A DNA stretch of 64,000 bases, taken from contig NZ_RCHV01000002.1 in the NCBI RefSeq assembly GCF_003665095.1, positions 1,993,501-2,057,500 on the forward strand, given 5' to 3'. The notes beneath the pieces are model-generated. The model saw only the letters and a program-made list of their open reading frames with translations. It did not search any database and was not told the DNA's origin. Positions 33,772 to 41,270 of the stretch are shown piece after piece. Position 1 is the stretch's first letter. Each line of letters opens with the position of its first letter. This DNA comes from Streptomyces sp. Z26. GTDB lineage: Bacteria > Actinomycetota > Actinomycetes > Streptomycetales > Streptomycetaceae. A program made the translations under genes and the position numbers.

Positions 33772-34614
33772 ATGAGCCTCGACGCACAGGACTGGGTGTG
33801 GGAGCACTCCCGCGCCAAGGGAACCGCTCGCCTCGTGCTGCTCGCGATCGCGGACTGGGCGAACGGCCCGGACTGCTCGGCGTACGCCGGTACGACGATG
33901 CTGATCAGGCGCAGCAACGCGGCGAAGTCCTCCGTCGTCGTCGCCGTCGACAGGCTGATCGAGTCCGGTGAACTCGCGATCGTCGAGGGCCGTACGGGGC
34001 GTCGCGGGGAGCGCTGCTACTCGCTGCCGCTCGCGATCGGGCACACCCGTACGACCCGCGCCACAGGGGGTCCGAAAACCGGACCGGTACGGAATCCGGA
34101 CCGGTCCGAAAACCGAACCCCAGGGGGTACGGAATCCGGACCCCCCCGGTCCGAAAACCGGACCGGTAGGGGTCCGAAAACCGGACCCCAGAACACAGAG
34201 AACGCAGTAAAACGCAGTGGAACGCAGAGAGAGCGCGCGGGCGCGCGTACGAACGGACACCGCAGCGGCTCGGTGAAGACCCAACAGCCTCTCTCTCAGA
34301 TCGACCCCGCATGGCAGCCGAGCGAACACCACCTCGCCGCCGCCCACGCCGACATCGACCGCCTCGGCCCCGACGCCACCTCCGCGGCGACCGCCAAGTT
34401 CGTACGCCACCACAGCGCGAAGGGCACAGCCGCAGCCGACTTCGGCCCCCTGTGGATCACCTGGCTCGCCCGCGAACACGCCGCCCTGCCCACGCCATCC
34501 GGAGTGGTCGTGCACCTGCCGACCGCTCCCCGCACCGGCGGAACGTCCACCGCGACCGAACGCGCCGCCGCCGCCTACGACCTGTCCGCCCGCCTCGCCG
34601 CAGAGGAGAACTGA
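33772..34614 (+). CDS. Phage replication initiator with internal iterons
   Basis: A 280-residue protein. The N-terminal winged-helix domain (about 1-95) contains ARLVLLAIADWANGPDCSAY and NAAKSSVVVAVDRLIESGEL. The middle (about 100-155) is a Pro/Arg/Thr-rich linker whose codons are the 17-bp iterons. The C-terminal helical domain begins about residue 175. This is the lambda O-type layout, with the origin inside the initiator gene, so it probably binds the iterons and recruits the helicase through the next gene product. AGGAGC precedes ATG 33772. Confidence 0.8.
   Translation: MSLDAQDWVWEHSRAKGTARLVLLAIADWANGPDCSAYAGTTMLIRRSNAAKSSVVVAVDRLIESGELAIVEGRTGRRGERCYSLPLAIGHTRTTRATGGPKTGPVRNPDRSENRTPGGTESGPPRSENRTGRGPKTGPQNTENAVKRSGTQRERAGARTNGHRSGSVKTQQPLSQIDPAWQPSEHHLAAAHADIDRLGPDATSAATAKFVRHHSAKGTAAADFGPLWITWLAREHAALPTPSGVVVHLPTAPRTGGTSTATERAAAAYDLSARLAAEEN
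34069..34187. repeat. Six 17-bp iterons, probable phage replication origin
   Basis: Copies begin at 34069, 34086, 34103, 34126, 34148 and 34171, each 17 bases. Consensus is GGTMCGRAAWCCGRACC. The first three are exactly head-to-tail; the others are spaced 22-23 bases start-to-start. The type GGTCCG-AAAAC-CGGACC is itself an inverted repeat. They lie inside the replication initiator coding region. Confidence 0.85.
34201..34227. repeat. Three 10-base repeats AACGCAGNRR beside the iterons
   Basis: AACGCAG starts at 34201, 34211 and 34221, exactly one helical turn apart, with a degenerate AACACAG at 34192. This is the most AT-rich stretch near the iterons and may be the melting region of the origin. 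Confidence 0.6.
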
Positions 34615-34616
34615 TC

Positions 34617-35267
34617 ATGACCCCGTCCGAAGCCGCGAAGCTGCTGGGGAACGCCGCCGCGTTCGACAACCGCACCGTGGGTGAGGCAGATGCCCGCGCG
34701 TGGGCCGCCGCCCTACACGACGTACCCGGCGACCCGGACGCGTTCGCCGCCGTCGCCCGCTACTACGGGACGGCGCCCGTCGACGGCCGTCGCCTGTGGA
34801 TCGAGCCGCACCACGTGAGGGCCCTGCGCAAGACGATCCGGGACGAACGACACGGCGAGACGATCCCCGCGTACGACAGCCCGGACCCGCAGGAGTCCGG
34901 CGACGAGTTCGTGCAGCGGCGCCGGGAACAGCTGCGCGCGATCGGCGACGGACGCCTCACCCCGACACCCGTACGGCAACTCGGCGGCGGCCCCCACCCC
35001 TCCGTCGCCCCCGCCATCGCGAACGGCGTACGCACCGTCAACGCCACCCTCGACGGCGACGACGGGCAACCCCGCCCGTACATGCCCGAGGAGATCCGAC
35101 GCGCCTCCGGCCTCACCGACCGCCCCCCGGAACTCCTCGTCGCCTGCCCCGAGCCGTACTGCCGCGCTGACGCGCGACGCCCCTGCGTCACCCCGCGAGG
35201 CAAGCGCCGCACCACGACGCATCAGGCCCGGCAGCGCGCCGCCCAGCAGACCGCAGGAGGCGCGTGA
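34617..35267 (+). CDS. Helicase-loader-like protein with C-terminal zinc finger
   Basis: 216 residues. The N-terminal helical domain (TPSEAAKLLGNAAAFDNRTV, then HDVPGDPDAFAAVARYYG) resembles phage helicase-loader or primosome proteins. The C-terminus carries CPEPYCRADARRPCVTPRGK, typical of a small zinc finger seen in actinophage DNA-binding proteins. It directly follows the initiator gene, consistent with a loader role (inference). Confidence 0.6.
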   Translation: MTPSEAAKLLGNAAAFDNRTVGEADARAWAAALHDVPGDPDAFAAVARYYGTAPVDGRRLWIEPHHVRALRKTIRDERHGETIPAYDSPDPQESGDEFVQRRREQLRAIGDGRLTPTPVRQLGGGPHPSVAPAIANGVRTVNATLDGDDGQPRPYMPEEIRRASGLTDRPPELLVACPEPYCRADARRPCVTPRGKRRTTTHQARQRAAQQTAGGA

Positions 35268-35500
35268 TGCCCGCCTACGACGAGGAGTTGGAGGCCCTGT
35301 TCTCCCTCGACCTCTGCACCCCCGACTGGCCGGACAGCGACGACGAGCCGCGCACATACCCCAGCGGCCACGCCCGCCCCGCCACCCGCGCACCCACCCC
35401 CATCAACCCACGGCGGCCCATCACCGACACCCAGCCCATCGACACCTACCAGCCCGCGGCATCCGGTTCCGCCCGGCCGCGCACACACGAGGAGCACTGA
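35267..35500 (+). CDS. Hypothetical protein, 77 residues
   Basis: Acidic N-terminus (MPAYDEELEALFSLDLCTPD) followed by a Pro/Thr-rich disordered tail. ATG 35267 uses the last base of the previous TGA and has GGAGG upstream. Function unknown. Confidence 0.5.
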   Translation: MPAYDEELEALFSLDLCTPDWPDSDDEPRTYPSGHARPATRAPTPINPRRPITDTQPIDTYQPAASGSARPRTHEEH

Positions 35501-35505
35501 CTGAC

Positions 35506-35928
35506 ATGCCCCAGCCGTACACCGACGCCGACATCCGCGCCGAGGCCGCCCGCCAGCACGCGCTCTCTCTCGATGACCCCGACTTCATGGGCATCGGCGA
35601 GCGCATGAACGACACCGAGATCCCCAGCTTCACCACTGAGGACGAGCCCGGCCTGGTCGAGGGCACGACGTGGGACGCCCTGTCGCGAGAGGACTTCGAC
35701 GCGGCACAGCGTGCGATCGACGACCTACTCGCCGGCGCCGCAGACGTGTCCCGCTGGGCCGTCGACCTCGGCGCCGACGGGCTGGAGCCGGTCGACGGAC
35801 AGCTGACCGCCGACACCGGCGACGGGCCGCTGTTCCGCATCCACATCGCCGTGCGGCCCGACATGCCCGAGGACGTGCGTACGGCCCTCCTGGAGGGCCT
35901 CGGCATGGAGATCGCGAAGTACCTGTGA
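35506..35928 (+). CDS. Hypothetical protein, 140 residues
   Basis: Acidic protein, MPQPYTDADIRAEAARQHAL then SREDFDAAQRAIDDLLAGAA and a beta-rich C-terminus (PLFRIHIAVRPDMPEDV). The next gene overlaps its stop. No family was recognised. Confidence 0.6.
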   Translation: MPQPYTDADIRAEAARQHALSLDDPDFMGIGERMNDTEIPSFTTEDEPGLVEGTTWDALSREDFDAAQRAIDDLLAGAADVSRWAVDLGADGLEPVDGQLTADTGDGPLFRIHIAVRPDMPEDVRTALLEGLGMEIAKYL

Positions 35929-36179
35929 CCCGCGCACCCGAGGAGCAGCTGATGGTCGAGCCGACGCTCGTCTACGTGGACGCCGGGAACGACGAACTCG
36001 CCGTGACCGCCGTCCAAGCCGCGTCCGAGGCGTTCGGTGCCGTGCCCGTGGTCGCCCTCGCGATCACCTCGCACCACACCGACGAACCGGCGTGCGTGTG
36101 CGTGCCGTTGGCCGACGTGGACCGGCTGGTCGCCGCGATCCTCTCAGCGCGCGACGAAGCCGGAAGGGAACACCGATGA
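35925..36179 (+). CDS. Hypothetical protein, 84 residues
   Basis: GTG 35925 overlaps the previous stop; ATG 35952 is an alternative. Contains LVYVDAGNDELAVTAVQAAS and DEPACVCVPLADVDRLVAAI. Function unknown. Confidence 0.5.
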   Translation: MTRAPEEQLMVEPTLVYVDAGNDELAVTAVQAASEAFGAVPVVALAITSHHTDEPACVCVPLADVDRLVAAILSARDEAGREHR

Positions 36180-37057
36180 CCACCCCGTTCTACGCCGACG
36201 AGCACGTGACGCTCCTCTTGGGCGACGCGCTGGAGACCCTCCGCGGCATGCCCGACACCTCCGTGAACTGCATCGTCACCAGCCCGCCGTACTACTTCCA
36301 GCGGGACTACGGCGTGGATGGCCAGTACGGGCTGGAGCCCACCCCGCAGGACTACCTCGATGCGTTGCTCGCCGTCACCGGGGAGCTGCACCGGGTCCTC
36401 GCGGACCACGGCACCTGCTGGCTCAACTGCGGCGACGCCTACAGCCAGCGCAAAGCGGTGCGCGTGAGCAGCCACCAGGAGGGGCTCCACGGCCGGGTGC
36501 GGGGCGGGCGCCCGTCGTGGCGGGAGTCCCGCGCGGCCGGGCTCGCCCGGATGAGCACCGAGAACCTCATCGACGGCAGAGCAGTCACCGAGAAGAGTCT
36601 GATGATGCTGCCGGAGCGGCTGGCGCTCGGCATGCAGGACCAGGGCTGGATCATCCGCTCGAAGATCATCTGGGCCCTCACGGCGACGACCCCTGACCCC
36701 GCACCGGACCGGCCGCCGGGTCGCTGGGAGCCCATCTACCTGGCCGTCAAGTCCCGCCGCTACCACTGGGACCCGGCATCTCAGGCTTCGGCCTCCGACG
36801 TGTGGACATTGCCCGCGTCCCGCGGCGGCGGCGCCCATACGGCCAGCTACCCGCCCGAGATCCCGGCCCGCGCCATCGCCGCCGGATGCCGCGAGGGCGG
36901 AACGGTGCTCGACCCGTTCTCCGGCTCAGGCACCACCGGGGTAGCCGCCCTCGCCGCCGGGCGCCGCTACGTCGGGATTGACCTCAACCCGAAGTACCAC
37001 GCCGAGGCGCTGCGTCGGATGCCGCAGCCATCGCTCCTCAACCTGACCACACCGTGA
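36176..37057 (+). CDS. Orphan DNA methyltransferase (N4-cytosine/N6-adenine, beta class)
   Basis: A 293-residue SAM-dependent DNA methyltransferase of the N6_N4_Mtase type. The catalytic motif TSPPYY near residue 36 precedes the SAM motif DPFSGSGTTGVAAL near residue 245, the permuted beta-class order; YVGIDLNPKYHAEAL follows. No restriction endonuclease is adjacent. It probably protects phage DNA or modifies origin or packaging sites; target sequence unknown. Start overlaps the previous stop. Confidence 0.9.
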   Translation: MTTPFYADEHVTLLLGDALETLRGMPDTSVNCIVTSPPYYFQRDYGVDGQYGLEPTPQDYLDALLAVTGELHRVLADHGTCWLNCGDAYSQRKAVRVSSHQEGLHGRVRGGRPSWRESRAAGLARMSTENLIDGRAVTEKSLMMLPERLALGMQDQGWIIRSKIIWALTATTPDPAPDRPPGRWEPIYLAVKSRRYHWDPASQASASDVWTLPASRGGGAHTASYPPEIPARAIAAGCREGGTVLDPFSGSGTTGVAALAAGRRYVGIDLNPKYHAEALRRMPQPSLLNLTTP

Positions 37058-37338
37058 CCCGCATGGACGGCCACACCACCCCGGCCGTCCCCGGGCAACT
37101 CACCCTGGAGGAAACCGTGCCCGAGATCCGGCTCACCTGCATCAGCACCGACGCCGCCGCCGCGGTCGTCGCCGAGGCCACCCGGCCCGGCGACACCGTG
37201 CACACCGTCCGGCAGGACGGCGCCCAGGTCGTCATCGGCTACCTGGACCCGCGCTGGCCGCTGAACGTCGCGGACTGGGCGGGCGAGCACGGCCACGCAC
37301 ACGACGACGACGCGGCGCGCGTGATCGCGCAGTTGTGA
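37054..37338 (+). CDS. Hypothetical protein, 94 residues
   Basis: GTG 37054 overlaps the methyltransferase stop; ATG 37063 is an alternative. Contains EIRLTCISTDAAAAVVAEAT and an Asp/His-rich C-terminus. The first 19 bases of the gene recur at 37335, the start region of the next gene. Confidence 0.5.
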   Translation: MTRMDGHTTPAVPGQLTLEETVPEIRLTCISTDAAAAVVAEATRPGDTVHTVRQDGAQVVIGYLDPRWPLNVADWAGEHGHAHDDDAARVIAQL

Positions 37339-37353
37339 CCCGCATGGACGGCC
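37054..37353. repeat. 19-base direct repeat at two consecutive gene starts
   Basis: GTGACCCGCATGGACGGCC is found at 37054-37072 and again at 37335-37353, each overlapping a preceding stop codon. This suggests a duplication of a start region or a recombination junction between early-gene modules. Confidence 0.75.
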
Positions 37354-37409
37354 CGCCCGCTCGAACCGGGCGGGCCGCCACCCACCACTACCCCACGGAG
37401 GACCCGCAC

Positions 37410-37829
37410 ATGAGCTACCCGACCCTGTTCACCACCCCCGGCGTGAAGGCGTTCGCCGAGGACGTCGACGCCGAACGCCAGCGGCAGCTCGCCAAGTTCG
37501 GCGACCAGCACCACCCCGACGGCACCGGCGGCTCAGGACCGCGGTACACCGCCGACCGCTACCGCTCGATCGTCGACCAAGCCCTCCAAGGCGACGGACC
37601 CACGTGGCGTGACGTCCTGCTGGAGGAGGTGTACGAGGCCCTCGCCGAGGAGGACCCGGACGCGCTGCGCGTCGAGCTGGTGCAGGTGGCCGCCGTGTGC
37701 GCCGCGTGGGTGAGCGATCTCGACAGCCGCACCAGCGACCGCCACTCGGCCCACCCGGCGCCGTGCCGGGTTCCTGACTCCCCGGACTGCACCTCCCCCG
37801 ACACCGACACCCCCGGCGGTGCGTCGTGA
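37410..37829 (+). CDS. MazG-like NTP pyrophosphohydrolase-related protein
   Basis: A 139-residue protein: AEDVDAERQRQLAKFGDQHH, then WRDVLLEEVYEALAEEDPDA and RVELVQVAAVCAAWVSDLDS. The EExxE-like helix and later Asp fit the all-alpha NTP pyrophosphohydrolase fold, which hydrolyses (d)NTPs or alarmones. ATG 37410 has GGAGG eight bases upstream and is preferred to GTG 37335. The C-terminus is Pro/Asp-rich. Confidence 0.7.
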   Translation: MSYPTLFTTPGVKAFAEDVDAERQRQLAKFGDQHHPDGTGGSGPRYTADRYRSIVDQALQGDGPTWRDVLLEEVYEALAEEDPDALRVELVQVAAVCAAWVSDLDSRTSDRHSAHPAPCRVPDSPDCTSPDTDTPGGAS

Positions 37830-38008
37830 GCGCCCGTGACGGATATGCCGGGATCAGCCTGGCCGGGCGCTGGGAGTGCGGTGCCTGCGGCGCGGACGGC
37901 GACGGCTGGTACGACCTCGACGACGGCCTCGTGCTGCACGACGAGGAGGGCCACCCGTTCGCTGTCGAGGACCACGTCTGCCCCGACGCCGACGGCGGTG
38001 CGTCGTGA
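37826..38008 (+). CDS. Small zinc-binding hypothetical protein, 60 residues
   Basis: GTG 37826 overlaps the previous stop. WECGACGADGDGWY contains CxxC and a later Cys (DHVCPDADG) could complete a site. Function unknown. Confidence 0.5.
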   Translation: MSARDGYAGISLAGRWECGACGADGDGWYDLDDGLVLHDEEGHPFAVEDHVCPDADGGAS

Positions 38009-38079
38009 GCACCCGTGCGCGGATCGCCGCGCTGGACGTGCCCGCCCGCGACCACGCGCTGAAGGAGCCCCATGTCTGA
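38005..38079 (+). CDS. Possible 24-residue peptide between overlapping genes
   Basis: GTG 38005 overlaps the previous stop, and its TGA (38077-38079) overlaps the next ATG at 38072. It encodes STRARIAALDVPARDHAL plus a short end. It may serve only to couple translation across the gap. Confidence 0.35.
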   Translation: MSTRARIAALDVPARDHALKEPHV

Positions 38080-38344
38080 CACCGAGCACGTCGCTCTGCG
38101 CACCGCCGCCCAGCGGCTGCGCGCCACCCCGGTCACCATCGCCCGCCACGCCCCGTACCCGATCAGTCGCTTCACCGGCGCCGCCCGGACCGGACGTCGA
38201 GACGGGCTCGCCGCGTGGCTCGACGGCCAGGCCGACGTCGGGCGCCGCGAGTGGGGCGACCACACGCCGTACGCGCACGCGCTCGCCGTGGCGCGCTACA
38301 TCCTCCGCCGGAGCAGCCCGCTCAACGGACGGCGGACGCGGTGA
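38072..38344 (+). CDS. Hypothetical protein, 90 residues
   Basis: MSDTEHVALRTAAQRLRATP, then HTPYAHALAVARYILRRSSP. Basic and helical; no family was recognised. GAAGGAG lies about 6-12 bases before ATG 38072. Confidence 0.55.
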   Translation: MSDTEHVALRTAAQRLRATPVTIARHAPYPISRFTGAARTGRRDGLAAWLDGQADVGRREWGDHTPYAHALAVARYILRRSSPLNGRRTR

Positions 38345-38934
38345 CCAACCAGCCGATCCCCAGCCGCGACGCCATCCGCCGCCAGGCCGCCACGGTCCGC
38401 GCCGCGCAGCGCCGTGTCGACGACCTCCTCGCCGCCGCCCTCACCCTGACCGGCCGCGCCGTACGCCGAGCCGCACACGCCCGCCGCGACGACTACGCCC
38501 TCACGCCCGACCCCGAACAGGAGCAGCCCATGCACAACCCGACCCCCGCCGCCGAGATCCGCGCCGCCGCCGAGACGCTGCGCGCGCTCGCGACCGCCGC
38601 CTCCACCGCCACCTCCACACCCCTCGCCCGCGGCGGGCAGCCCACCACCCGCTGGCACTTCGCCGAGCACGTGTCCGGCTCCGGCTACCTGTACGCCGAG
38701 AACCCGTCCGGGCGCGGCGTACGCCTCCTCCGCACCCTCGGCGCCGGGGGACGTGGCCACCGCGACCCCGCGAGCATCCGCACCCGCCACGGCGCCTACG
38801 CCGCCGCCATGGACCCGGTCGTCGGACTCGCCCTCGCCGCGGCGCTCGACGAGGCCGCCGCCAGCATCGAGCAGGGAGCCATGGCCGAGGCCCTGCTCGA
38901 CGTCGCCCGCGCGATCAACAGGAGCCAGCCGTGA
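38341..38934 (+). CDS. Hypothetical protein, 197 residues
   Basis: GTG 38341 overlaps the previous stop. Ala/Arg-rich helical N-terminus; a second ATG at 38530 with CAGGAG upstream would give a shorter protein starting MHNPTPAAEIRAAAETLRAL, and could be the true or an additional start. The C-terminal half is DPVVGLALAAALDEAAASIE. Function unknown. Confidence 0.5.
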   Translation: MTNQPIPSRDAIRRQAATVRAAQRRVDDLLAAALTLTGRAVRRAAHARRDDYALTPDPEQEQPMHNPTPAAEIRAAAETLRALATAASTATSTPLARGGQPTTRWHFAEHVSGSGYLYAENPSGRGVRLLRTLGAGGRGHRDPASIRTRHGAYAAAMDPVVGLALAAALDEAAASIEQGAMAEALLDVARAINRSQP

Positions 38935-39356
38935 GCGACCTGACGCCCGCCCAACAGCGCCTTGCCGAACGGCTCGTGGAGCGTCGCGGCATGGGCCCCG
39001 AGGCGGCCCGCACCGCGGTCGAGGACGTCCTCGCGCGCGGCGACCGCAGCCCGTGGGCCGCCGCCGTCCGTACGCAGGCACTGCCCCTCGCGCTGGAGCT
39101 GTACGCGGAAGCCGCGCGCGCACTCGCACGCGCCGCGCTTCCGATCTTCCAGCAGTTCGCGGCGGCGGCGCGGACGGCCGCGCGTGACGCCGAGACCGTA
39201 CGGACGCTCAGCCGCCGCCGTACGGGCGTTGCCGCCCAGCGCTCGCCGTACGGACCCGCGCGCGCCCGGGCCGAGATCCACGTCCACGCCGATCCGCCGG
39301 GCGTCGCCGAGGAGATACGCGACATCCGCAGGAACGGCCCGCACCGCAGCCGCTGA
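38931..39356 (+). CDS. Hypothetical protein, 141 residues
   Basis: GTG 38931 overlaps the previous stop. Helical: LTPAQQRLAERLVERRGMGP, then ELYAEAARALARAALPIFQQ and a basic tail. No family was recognised. Confidence 0.5.
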   Translation: MSDLTPAQQRLAERLVERRGMGPEAARTAVEDVLARGDRSPWAAAVRTQALPLALELYAEAARALARAALPIFQQFAAAARTAARDAETVRTLSRRRTGVAAQRSPYGPARARAEIHVHADPPGVAEEIRDIRRNGPHRSR

Positions 39357-39366
39357 GCACGCAGCA

Positions 39367-39404
39367 GGGGCGCGCCCTCGATCTCCCCAGACCAGGCGCG
39401 CCCC
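39367..39404. terminator. Hairpin, 10-bp perfect stem
   Basis: GGGGCGCGCC (39367-39376) pairs with GGCGCGCCCC (39395-39404). It may end or attenuate the early operon before the 39450 gene. Confidence 0.6.
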
Positions 39405-39449
39405 CAGGTGATCACCACCGTACCCCCGCCACGCACCACGGAGGACACC

Positions 39450-40169
39450 GTGACCACCACCCCGCAGCAGCACCTCCAGACCATCATCGACCGCTGGACC
39501 GACCTCACCGACACCCTCCCCGCACCCACCACCGTCGCCCCCTACGGCCTCGGCCTCCACGCCTACCTCGCCGCCCTCGACGCCTACGACGCCGAAGAAG
39601 TCGCCGCCCGCCGCGCCCTCCGCATCGCAGACCGCGCCGACCGCCCCTACGACGCCCTCGGTGAACGCCCCGTACCCATCCGCCTCACCACCCTCGACAC
39701 GATGCGCGCCGTCGAGGCCGTACTCCTCGACTGCGCCGACCAGATCGCCTCCGCCATCCAACGGCCGGCCGCCAGCGCCCTACCAGCCGTCACCGGGGAC
39801 GACGTCGGACTCCAACTCCGGCTCCTCGCCGCGAAGGACGCCGCCGACCGGTCCCGCTGGTCCTGGACCGACCCGGCAACGCGCACCGCCCCGTACGCCG
39901 CCGTGTGGCTCCGGCACCGCCTGGACGGCGTCTCCGGCCCGTTCGCGCCCCTGTCGGCGCTGCACCGCGACCAAGTCACCCGCGTTGCCCGTGGGACCGC
40001 TCAGCGCGTCGAGGAGACGCTCGGGCTCCAGCGCAGCCGACGGGCCCTCACCGAACCGTGCCCCCGCTGCCGCGGGCGGCTGGAGATTCACGGCGGTGAC
40101 GGGCAGCCCCCGGTGGTGGAGTGCTGCGGCTGCGGCTGGAAGCGCACCGACAACACCGTGGCTGCCTAA
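39450..40169 (+). CDS. Hypothetical protein with C-terminal zinc ribbon, 239 residues
   Basis: GTG 39450 has GGAGG nearby and is preferred to GTG 39408, which abuts the hairpin. A helical body of about 190 residues is followed by CPRCRGRLEIHGGDGQPPVV and CCGCGW, a zinc ribbon. Possibly nucleic-acid binding; function unknown. Confidence 0.65.
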   Translation: MTTTPQQHLQTIIDRWTDLTDTLPAPTTVAPYGLGLHAYLAALDAYDAEEVAARRALRIADRADRPYDALGERPVPIRLTTLDTMRAVEAVLLDCADQIASAIQRPAASALPAVTGDDVGLQLRLLAAKDAADRSRWSWTDPATRTAPYAAVWLRHRLDGVSGPFAPLSALHRDQVTRVARGTAQRVEETLGLQRSRRALTEPCPRCRGRLEIHGGDGQPPVVECCGCGWKRTDNTVAA

Positions 40170-40231
40170 GCGCACTGCTTTGTCGGTGGAAGTACGTAGC
40201 CTCACCCCCACGGCCCGACGAAGGAGCACCC

Positions 40232-40426
40232 ATGCGCTACGCCGACGATCCGAAACGACTGGCGTCCCTCTTGCGTGAACTCGCCGACGCACTCGACCGC
40301 GGAGGGGTAAGCGAAGAGGACAGCAGCGCCGTACAGCGCCTGCCGCGAGAGGCACGTGACGCAGCAAAGGAACTGGACCCGCCGACCCCAGGAGGTGGCA
40401 AGGGCAGGGTGATCATTCTCGACTGA
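40232..40426 (+). CDS. Hypothetical protein, 64 residues
   Basis: MRYADDPKRLASLLRELADA, then a Gly/Pro segment and GRVIILD. AAGGAG precedes ATG 40232. Last gene before the early-region terminators. Function unknown. Confidence 0.6.
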   Translation: MRYADDPKRLASLLRELADALDRGGVSEEDSSAVQRLPREARDAAKELDPPTPGGGKGRVIILD

Positions 40427-40431
40427 CGGAG

Positions 40432-40461
40432 TGCCCCGCCAGGCCCCCGCACGGCGGGGCA
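40432..40461 (+). terminator. Terminator after early region
   Basis: TGCCCCGCC (40432-40440) pairs with GGCGGGGCA (40453-40461), 9 bp, followed by CTTG. A second hairpin, AGGCCCGC/GCGGGCCT, lies at 40523-40543. Confidence 0.7.
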
Positions 40462-40630
40462 CTTGCATGAGCCGAGAGTGATGACGCACACTTGCCCCAG
40501 TTCCGGCATGCCCGGACACTCCAGGCCCGCTACGTGCGGGCCTCAGCTATGTCACGAACCGGTCATACGGTCACCGGACAGCCCGAACCCCTGTGAACCT
40601 GAGCGCTCCACCGCGTACACAGGGGGCACC

Positions 40631-41029
40631 ATGGGCCAACACCGCACCACAGCAGCCGCGTTCGCGATCGCCGCGACGCTCGCCCTCACCGCCTGCGGCT
40701 CCGACGACGGAGGCGGAGACGACAAGCCCGACGTCCCCCCGTACAAGATCACCCACCAGAGCAAGACCGGGAACCAGCGCACCGTCGACATCGAGGTCAA
40801 GAGCACCAAGCAGCTTGAAGCCGTGTTCGAGGACGCCGCCGACAAGCTCACCGATGACGCCGGGTACTACATCGGCATCAACTGCAACTCCGGAGGCTCC
40901 GCCGCAGCCGACAACCGGCTCGCCAACGGACGCAAGGCCGTCGGCAGCATCGGCGCCGCCGTGACCGGCATGAACGACGGGGATATCGAGTACGAGGCCG
41001 TCGAGGGCAGGACCTGCCCCGACAAGTAG
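40631..41029 (+). CDS. Prophage-encoded lipoprotein
   Basis: A 132-residue secreted lipoprotein: signal GQHRTTAAAFAIAATLALTAC with lipobox L-T-A-C, then a Gly/Asp linker and a small beta-rich domain containing two cysteines (INCNSGG, RTCPDK). The domain resembles small cell-surface lipoproteins of Streptomyces. It stands alone between terminators (40432-40543 and 41049-41078), the layout of a lysogenic-conversion gene. Superinfection exclusion is one possibility (inference). AGGGGG precedes ATG 40631. Confidence 0.8.
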   Translation: MGQHRTTAAAFAIAATLALTACGSDDGGGDDKPDVPPYKITHQSKTGNQRTVDIEVKSTKQLEAVFEDAADKLTDDAGYYIGINCNSGGSAAADNRLANGRKAVGSIGAAVTGMNDGDIEYEAVEGRTCPDK

Positions 41030-41048
41030 ACCCACTCCCCACCCAGCA

Positions 41049-41078
41049 GAGCCCCCTCGCCGTACGGCCAGGGGGCTC
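41049..41078 (+). terminator. Terminator after lipoprotein gene
   Basis: GAGCCCCCT (41049-41057) pairs perfectly with AGGGGGCTC (41070-41078). It isolates the lipoprotein gene from the late operon. Confidence 0.75.
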
Positions 41079-41270
41079 ACGCATGCCCGGGCAGCTCCAA
41101 CGTCCCTCACTCACGTCGTTGTTGAGCGCCCGACGGGCCGCCGCCCGCCACGCCTGGGGAGGACCGGGCGGCGGCCCACACCCTTCACCCCGTGCAGCGC
41201 GGGCCCACACCCCGACCCCCGGGTGCTGACCGCCCTGCACGGCCCACCCGCGCGCGCCGGAGGTGACGAG

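Noticed and set aside
32706..36180. Toxin-antitoxin pair among the small overlapping early genes
   Set aside because: No toxin or antitoxin fold was recognisable; overlaps are typical of the whole operon.
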